A stretch of DNA of 64,000 nt from Ficedula albicollis (lineage: Eukaryota > Chordata > Aves > Passeriformes > Muscicapidae), in the NCBI RefSeq assembly GCF_000247815.1, contig NC_021673.1, positions 1,039,658 to 1,103,657 of the forward strand, given 5' to 3'. The position numbers and the translations under genes were made by a program. Position 1 is the stretch's first letter, and every line of letters starts with the position of its first letter. The notes under the pieces are model-generated. The model saw only the letters and a program-made list of their open reading frames with translations, had not been told where the DNA came from and made no database searches. Positions 63,290-64,000 of this stretch are shown piece by piece.

Positions 63290-63665
63290 CCCTCTGCTCT
63301 GGGAAAACTGGGAATGTTCCCCTGGAGAAGGGAAGGATCCAGGGAGAGCTTCCAGCACATTCCAGAGCCTGAAGGGGCTCCAGGAGAGCTGGAGAGGGAC
63401 AAGGGATGGAGGGACAGGACACTGGGAATGGCTCCCACTGCCAGAGGGCAGGGATGGGTGGGATACTGGGAAGGGATTCCTGGCTGGGATGGAATTCCCA
63501 GAGCAGCTGGGGCTGCCCCTGGATCCCTGCAGTGCCCAAGGCCAGGCTGGATGGGGCTTGGGGCACCCTGGGATGGTGGAAGTGTCCCTGCCATGGCAGG
63601 GGTGGCACTGGGTGAGGTTTGAGGTTCCTTCCCAAGGCATTCAGGGATTCTGTGATCCTGTTGGA
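63290..63665 (+). mobile_element. CR1-type LINE 3' fragment
   Basis: Degenerate CR1 3' end in sense orientation. Recognisable pieces are CCTGGAGAAGGGAAGGATCC, GCCCAAGGCCAGGCTGGATG, AAGTGTCCCTGCCATGGCAG and the 3' end GATTCTGTGATCCTG. CR1 is the dominant bird LINE, which supports the avian assignment. It is 5'-truncated and non-coding. Confidence 0.75.
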
Positions 63666-64000
63666 TCAGAGGCACCCAGCACTGCAGAGCTGCACCTCTG
63701 GAAAACATCCTGTAATCCAGCTCAGCTCAGCTCAGCTCAGTTTTTAGCCAGGGACAGAAGCAGCACCTCCACAAAACCTTCTGCTCAGGCTGAGCCAAAC
63801 TCACAGCAGGGCTGAGGTCTCCTCACAAATCTGTGTCACACTGGCAGAGAACTGTCCCTGTGGGGCTCAGTGCCCTCACACACCCCACTGGGATAATTAA
63901 CAGGTCTTTAATTAATGAACAGGCTGCAGTATGATGACACTGAGCATTTCAAGTTATTAGAGCAGCAGCTCCTGCAGCACCTGCATTTGTGCTGATGATC
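63666..64000. other. Unannotated right edge
   Basis: Contains a short CAGCT array (63718-63739) and an AATTAATTAA-like patch near 63895. No gene was seen. Confidence 0.5.

Overview
The window is vertebrate nuclear DNA, most likely from a bird and probably a songbird. The evidence is a CR1-type LINE 3' end at the right edge, LTR fragments of avian endogenous-retrovirus style, two spliced genes with short GT-AG introns and GC-rich exons, and minisatellites in most introns, as is usual for avian microchromosomes. About 13.6 kb (21%) is made of 27 uninterrupted G runs of 29 to 1,583 bases, every one G on the given strand. These are almost certainly sequencing or assembly artefacts. Two fall inside coding exons and break the frame, and another abuts a 10-base match to the end of the Illumina adapter.

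Two protein-coding genes were recognised, both on the minus strand and head to tail. (1) NBEAL2 (neurobeachin-like 2), about 51.2 to 16.8 kb. Fifty-one coding exons are visible, together about 7.8 kb (roughly 2,600 codons against about 2,750 in the family). They run in order through the helical N-terminal region, a concanavalin-like insert, armadillo-like helices, the PH-like domain, BEACH and WD40. The extreme N terminus, one or two internal N-terminal exons and the last exon are not readable. A candidate start codon lies at 53.68 kb. (2) A D-serine dehydratase gene (DSD; zinc- and PLP-dependent fold type III), 12.4 to 3.5 kb. Seven of an expected eight coding exons are present in phase; the missing one is predicted under a G run at 3.95 to 5.20 kb.

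Layout. 1 to 3.2 kb: G runs, low-complexity arrays, a GC-box/CCAAT patch and two facing poly(A) signals. 3.2 to 12.4 kb: DSD, with a 44-bp minisatellite in intron 1 and a displaced 158-bp copy of part of exon 3. 12.4 to 16.7 kb: intergenic DNA and the hidden NBEAL2 3' end. 16.7 to 51.2 kb: NBEAL2, whose introns hold 17-, 59-, 71-, 16-, 41- and 60-bp arrays, a 1.4-kb telomere-like TTAGGG/TTGGGG tract, a 2.5-kb hexamer higher-order repeat and four LTR-like insertions, all antisense to the gene. 51.2 to 60.1 kb: NBEAL2 5' flank made of minisatellites, G runs and one short AT-rich patch with GATA and TAAT motifs. 60.1 to 64 kb: gene-free DNA with CR1 remnants and long T runs.

The two genes show no obvious functional link. 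NBEAL2 is a BEACH scaffold needed for platelet alpha-granule biogenesis; DSD is a metabolic enzyme. I saw no bacterial, phage or CRISPR-like system. The features most worth a second look are the strand-biased G runs, the in-frame hexapeptide array at an NBEAL2 exon edge, two intronic arrays of regularly spaced CCAAT boxes, and the displaced DSD exon fragment.
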